Source: an uncultured SAR86 cluster bacterium (GTDB lineage: Bacteria > Pseudomonadota > Gammaproteobacteria > Magnimaribacterales > D2472). From it: DNA of 34,041 nucleotides. Made by a program: the position numbers and the translations under genes. The notes beneath the pieces are model-generated. The model saw nothing but the letters and a program-made list of their open reading frames with translations, had not been told where the DNA came from and did no database searches. Below are positions 31,218 to 34,041 of the stretch, one piece after another (position 1 is the stretch's first letter; the number at the start of each line of letters is the position of its first letter). Where the stretch lies: assembly GCA_902591565.1 (NCBI GenBank), contig CACJBC010000001.1:98717-132757 (forward strand). Reading direction: 5' to 3'.

Positions 31218-32372
31218 ATGAGTTATATATTTACATCTGAATCAGTTTCTGGTGGTCATCCAGATAAAGTTTGCGATCAAATTTCAGACGCAATATTAGA
31301 TGCTTATCTATCATTAGATCCCAATAGCAGGGTTGCTTGTGAAACAATGATAAAAAATAATATGGTCTACATTGCAGGAGAAATTACTTCTACAGGTAGT
31401 CCTGATCTTGAACCAATTGTAAGAAAAACCATTAATGATATCGGATACAACAATGATGCGTATGGCTTTAATGGAGATACGTGCGATTTTACTAACCTGG
31501 TATTTGAGCAATCTCCAGATATTTCTCAAGGTGTAACTGAAGGCGAGGGAGAAAACTTAGAGCAAGGAGCTGGTGACCAAGGTCTAATGTTTGGCTATGC
31601 TTGTAAAGAAACTGATTCGCTAATGCCTCTTCCAATAGATTTATCTCACAAGCTTGTTAAAAGACAGGCTGATGTAATGAAAAGTGGTGAAATTTCATGG
31701 CTTAGACCTGATGCAAAAAGTCAGGTAAGTGTAATTTATTCAGATGATGGAAAAACTATTGAAGGCTTGTCTGCCGTTGTCTTATCAACACAACATGATG
31801 AAGATGTCACACAAGATGAAATCAAAGCGGAGGTTATGGAAAAAATAATTAAGCCAGTTGTTCCAGAAGCGTGGCTTTTAGATTCTACAAGTATATATAT
31901 TAATCCAACAGGTAAATTTGTAATTGGAGGTCCAGTGGGAGATTGTGGACTAACAGGTAGAAAGATTATTGTTGACACCTATGGTGGCATGGCCCGACAT
32001 GGTGGAGGCGCATTTTCTGGCAAAGATCCATCTAAAGTTGATAGATCTGCTGCCTATGCAGCAAGATATGTTGCAAAAAATATAGTTGCAGCTGGGCTTG
32101 CTGACTATTGCGAGATACAAGTCTCATATGCAATTGGAGTTGCAAAACCAACATCTATTCATGTTGAAACTTTTAATAGTGAAAAAATCTCAAAGGAAGC
32201 CATTGTAAAAATTGTTGAAGAAGAATTTGATTTAAGACCAAAAAGTTTGATTAATATGCTCGATTTAAAAAAGCCAATATATTTACCAACAGCTGCCTAT
32301 GGTCATTTTGGAAGAACAGATATTGATCTTTCATGGGAAAGAACTGACAAAGCTGCAGATATTGCACAATAA
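31218..32372 (+). CDS. metK: S-adenosylmethionine synthetase
   Basis: MetK makes SAM from methionine and ATP, supplying the methyl donor used by UbiE and MiaB in this window. The 384-residue length equals E. coli MetK. Diagnostic blocks are [20 protein letters not shown] at the start, the hexapeptide [12 protein letters not shown] near 115, and the P-loop-like [18 protein letters not shown] near 263, preceded by [20 protein letters not shown]. It has a strong GGAGG ribosome site and is 21 nt upstream of ahcY, forming a two-gene methyl-cycle unit. It is divergent from tkt across 179 bp. Confidence 0.97.
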   Translation: MSYIFTSESVSGGHPDKVCDQISDAILDAYLSLDPNSRVACETMIKNNMVYIAGEITSTGSPDLEPIVRKTINDIGYNNDAYGFNGDTCDFTNLVFEQSPDISQGVTEGEGENLEQGAGDQGLMFGYACKETDSLMPLPIDLSHKLVKRQADVMKSGEISWLRPDAKSQVSVIYSDDGKTIEGLSAVVLSTQHDEDVTQDEIKAEVMEKIIKPVVPEAWLLDSTSIYINPTGKFVIGGPVGDCGLTGRKIIVDTYGGMARHGGGAFSGKDPSKVDRSAAYAARYVAKNIVAAGLADYCEIQVSYAIGVAKPTSIHVETFNSEKISKEAIVKIVEEEFDLRPKSLINMLDLKKPIYLPTAAYGHFGRTDIDLSWERTDKAADIAQ

Positions 32373-32393
32373 ATATTAATAAGGAAAGTAAAA

Positions 32394-33788
32394 ATGGATA
32401 ATGATTATAAAGTAGCTGATATTAATCTTGCAGAATTTGGTAGAAGAGAAATTTCGCTAGCCGAAAATGAAATGCCAGCTTTAATGGCTTTAAGAGACAA
32501 ATATCGTGATGAGCAGCCTCTTGCTGGTGCAAAGATAATGGGTTGCATTCATATGACAATTCAAACAGCCGTCTTAATGGAAACTCTTGTTGATCTTGGT
32601 GCAGAGTTAAGATGGTCGTCGTGTAATATTTTCTCTACTCAAGATCATGCTGCTGCTGCTATGGCAGCTAAAGGCATACCTACCTTTGCATGGAAGGGAG
32701 AAACTGAAGAGGAGTATGAATGGTGTATAGAACAAACTATTTGTAAAGATGGTGAACCATGGGATGCGAATATGATTCTTGATGATGGAAGCGATCTTAC
32801 TTCCATGGTTCATGCAAAATTTCCAGATATGCTTGAGAATATTCATGGTGTTTCTGAAGAAACAACTACTGGAGTGCATAGACTCAAAGAGATGCTTGAA
32901 AAAGGTGAGCTTAAAATTCCAGCTATTAATGTTAATGATTCGGTGACTAAGGCCAAGAATGATAATAAATATGGTTGCAGGCATAGTCTTAATGATGCAA
33001 TTAAGAGAGGCACCGATATGTTATTGTCAGGTAAAAAAGGTTTAGTAATAGGCTATGGCGATGTTGGTAAAGGCTCTGCAGCTAGCCTTGCTCAAGAAGG
33101 AATGATCGTAAGCGTTGTTGAATCAGATCCAATCTGCGCGATGCAGGCTTGTATGGATGGTTTTGCGGTTGTCTCCTGTTATAAAGATGGTGTTGTTACA
33201 AGGAATCCTAACGATATAAATATGCAAGTTATGGGTGATATTGATCTTGTAGTTACGACCACTGGCAATGTAAATGTTTGTGATTCTGCTATGTTAACAA
33301 CTCTTAAAAATACTGCTGTTGTTTGTAACATTGGCCATTTCGATAACGAGATAGATACAGCTTTTTTAAGAGATGAGTTTTATTGGGATGAAATTAAACC
33401 TCAAGTTCATAGAATTTTTAGAGATACAAAACCAGAAGGAACACCTGATCTTTCAAGCAAAAACTATATTATCCTTTTAGCTGAAGGACGACTAGTAAAT
33501 CTTGGTAATGCAACTGGTCACCCAAGTAGAATTATGGATGGATCTTTCGCAAACCAGGTGTTAGCTCAAATACATTTATTTAAGCAAGGTTTTGCTAATA
33601 TAAATGATGAGGACAGAAAAAAGGAAATGATTACTGTTGAAGTCCTCCCCAAAAAACTTGATGAAGAAGTTGCTTCTTTAATGGTTGCAGGTTTCGGGGG
33701 TGTCGTCACCAAGCTTACAAAAGATCAAGCTGATTACATTAATGTTCCTCAAGAAGGTCCATTTAAAGAAGAAAGCTACAAATATTAG
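32394..33788 (+). CDS. ahcY: Adenosylhomocysteinase (SAH hydrolase)
   Basis: AhcY splits S-adenosylhomocysteine into adenosine and homocysteine with tightly bound NAD, removing the product that inhibits methyltransferases. The 464-residue length is the bacterial long form with the extra insert near residue 150. Visible blocks are [57 protein letters not shown] with the catalytic Lys/Asp, the NAD-binding [15 protein letters not shown] near 218, and the C-terminal ending [18 protein letters not shown] precedes the ATG. No metF or metH lies alongside, so homocysteine remethylation is encoded elsewhere. Confidence 0.97.
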   Translation: MDNDYKVADINLAEFGRREISLAENEMPALMALRDKYRDEQPLAGAKIMGCIHMTIQTAVLMETLVDLGAELRWSSCNIFSTQDHAAAAMAAKGIPTFAWKGETEEEYEWCIEQTICKDGEPWDANMILDDGSDLTSMVHAKFPDMLENIHGVSEETTTGVHRLKEMLEKGELKIPAINVNDSVTKAKNDNKYGCRHSLNDAIKRGTDMLLSGKKGLVIGYGDVGKGSAASLAQEGMIVSVVESDPICAMQACMDGFAVVSCYKDGVVTRNPNDINMQVMGDIDLVVTTTGNVNVCDSAMLTTLKNTAVVCNIGHFDNEIDTAFLRDEFYWDEIKPQVHRIFRDTKPEGTPDLSSKNYIILLAEGRLVNLGNATGHPSRIMDGSFANQVLAQIHLFKQGFANINDEDRKKEMITVEVLPKKLDEEVASLMVAGFGGVVTKLTKDQADYINVPQEGPFKEESYKY

Positions 33789-33802
33789 TCTTAATTTGTG
33801 CA

Positions 33803-33826
33803 ATTATGGGCATAATTGCCCATAAT
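33803..33826. repeat. Perfect 9-bp inverted repeat between ahcY and lptM
   Basis: ATTATGGGC and GCCCATAAT flank a 6-nt AT spacer. There is no T-run on either side, so it is not a standard intrinsic terminator. The right arm contains CATAAT, which could be the -10 box of the lptM–lysA unit starting 8 nt later, so the repeat may be an operator or a bidirectional hairpin. Confidence 0.7.
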
Positions 33827-33833
33827 ACGCACT

Positions 33834-33941
33834 ATGAATTTAATCAAAATCATATTTAGTTTACTAATCTTAGCTACCTTAACAAGCTGCGGTGTAAAAG
33901 GCCCTTTGGTTAATTCATCTATTATTACAAAAATACAATGA
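33834..33941 (+). CDS. lptM: LptM-type small lipoprotein (YifL family)
   Basis: A 35-residue lipoprotein precursor: a hydrophobic signal (NLIKIIFSLLILATLTS), then the cysteine at residue 19 followed by GVKGPLV, the diagnostic C-G-x-K-G-P-L motif of the LptM/YifL family. In E. coli LptM helps the LptDE lipopolysaccharide translocon mature by promoting correct disulphides. The gene lies directly before lysA, overlapping by ATGA, exactly as in many gammaproteobacteria. Lnt, encoded in this window, would add its third acyl chain. It is too short for many gene finders. The mature part is about 17 residues, at the small end of the family. Confidence 0.88.
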   Translation: MNLIKIIFSLLILATLTSCGVKGPLVNSSIITKIQ

Positions 33942-34041
33942 ATACATTTAAATACATAGATGGAAGATTGCATTGTGAAGGCGTTGATCTTTCAATGCTT
34001 GGAGAAACATATGGGACTCCTTCGTATGTTTACTCTAAAAA
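33938..34041 (+). CDS. lysA: Diaminopimelate decarboxylase (5' end only)
   Basis: LysA makes lysine from meso-diaminopimelate, a PLP-dependent step. Only the first 34 codons are inside the window: the N-terminus MNTFKYIDGRLHCEGVDLSM, then LGETYGTPSYVYSK, which fits the LysA opening (xDGxLxxEGVxLxxLxxxxGTPxYVYS). Its ATG overlaps the lptM stop (ATGA). Position after lptM supports the call; the active-site lysine and the rest lie beyond the right edge. Confidence 0.9.
   Translation, partial: MNTFKYIDGRLHCEGVDLSMLGETYGTPSYVYSK

Noticed and set aside
32607-32984. 125-codon open frame on the minus strand inside ahcY
   Set aside because: It is antisense to a highly conserved gene; the translation shows no family resemblance and is a by-product of AT-poor wobble positions on the sense strand.
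33791-33973. 60-codon minus-strand frame over lptM and the start of lysA
   Set aside because: The plus strand here encodes the clear LptM lipobox motif and the LysA N-terminus; the minus frame has no recognisable features.
1-34041. tRNA, rRNA, CRISPR array, insertion sequence, prophage, toxin–antitoxin or defence genes
   Set aside because: None was seen. No repeat-spacer pattern, cloverleaf, transposase or terminal inverted repeats stood out; nearly all sequence is accounted for by housekeeping genes.

Overview
The window reads as a compact piece of chromosome from a low-GC, free-living marine gammaproteobacterium. Gene order points to Gammaproteobacteria: zapA–6S RNA–ygfA, pepP–ubiH, miaB–phoH–ybeY–corC–lnt, ubiE–ubiJ–ubiB–tatABC, metK/ahcY next to tkt–pgk–fba, and lptM–lysA. 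Strong AT richness, very short intergenic spaces, overlapping start/stop codons, frequent TTG starts and an aerobic heterotroph gene set fit a streamlined ocean lineage such as SAR86. The SAR86 assignment is inference; no rRNA is present to confirm it.

Layout. 1–6.0 kb: priA (cut by the left edge), rpmE2 (type-B L31), dut, a SixA-like phosphatase, rpmB, a UbiH-type monooxygenase and pepP. 5.8–7.0 kb: a ZapB-like coiled-coil protein, zapA, 6S RNA and 5-formyl-THF cyclo-ligase. 7.0–9.3 kb: a large DUF5916 outer-membrane protein, the main accessory-looking gene. 9.3–12.1 kb: ilvA, rpiA and an exported glutathione peroxidase. 12.1–12.4 kb: the only long gap apart from the 6S locus, holding a candidate minus-strand small RNA or leader with a strong promoter and a terminator-like hairpin, plus a 28-residue membrane ORF. 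12.4–14.6 kb: a bifunctional beta-oxidation protein. 14.6–20.2 kb: the minus-strand operon miaB–phoH–ybeY–corC–lnt–L,D-transpeptidase. 20.2–25.9 kb: a DUF1820 gene, orn, then rsgA–ubiE–ubiJ–ubiB–tatA–tatB–tatC. 25.8–31.0 kb: the minus-strand operon tkt–pgk–class I aldolase–dtd–LOG. 31.2–34.0 kb: metK–ahcY, then lptM and the start of lysA.

How the genes work together. The window covers ubiquinone synthesis (UbiH, UbiE, UbiJ, UbiB), Tat export, envelope work (Lnt, L,D-transpeptidase, LptM, DUF5916), translation and RNA quality control (MiaB, YbeY, RsgA, Orn, Dtd, L28, L31), lower glycolysis and the pentose phosphate pathway (Tkt, RpiA, aldolase, Pgk), and the activated methyl cycle (MetK, AhcY). 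There is no tRNA, rRNA, CRISPR array, insertion sequence or phage gene. No defence or otherwise exotic multi-gene system is visible. The least explained parts are the structured RNA locus upstream of the peroxidase gene and several promoter placements that imply leaderless mRNAs.
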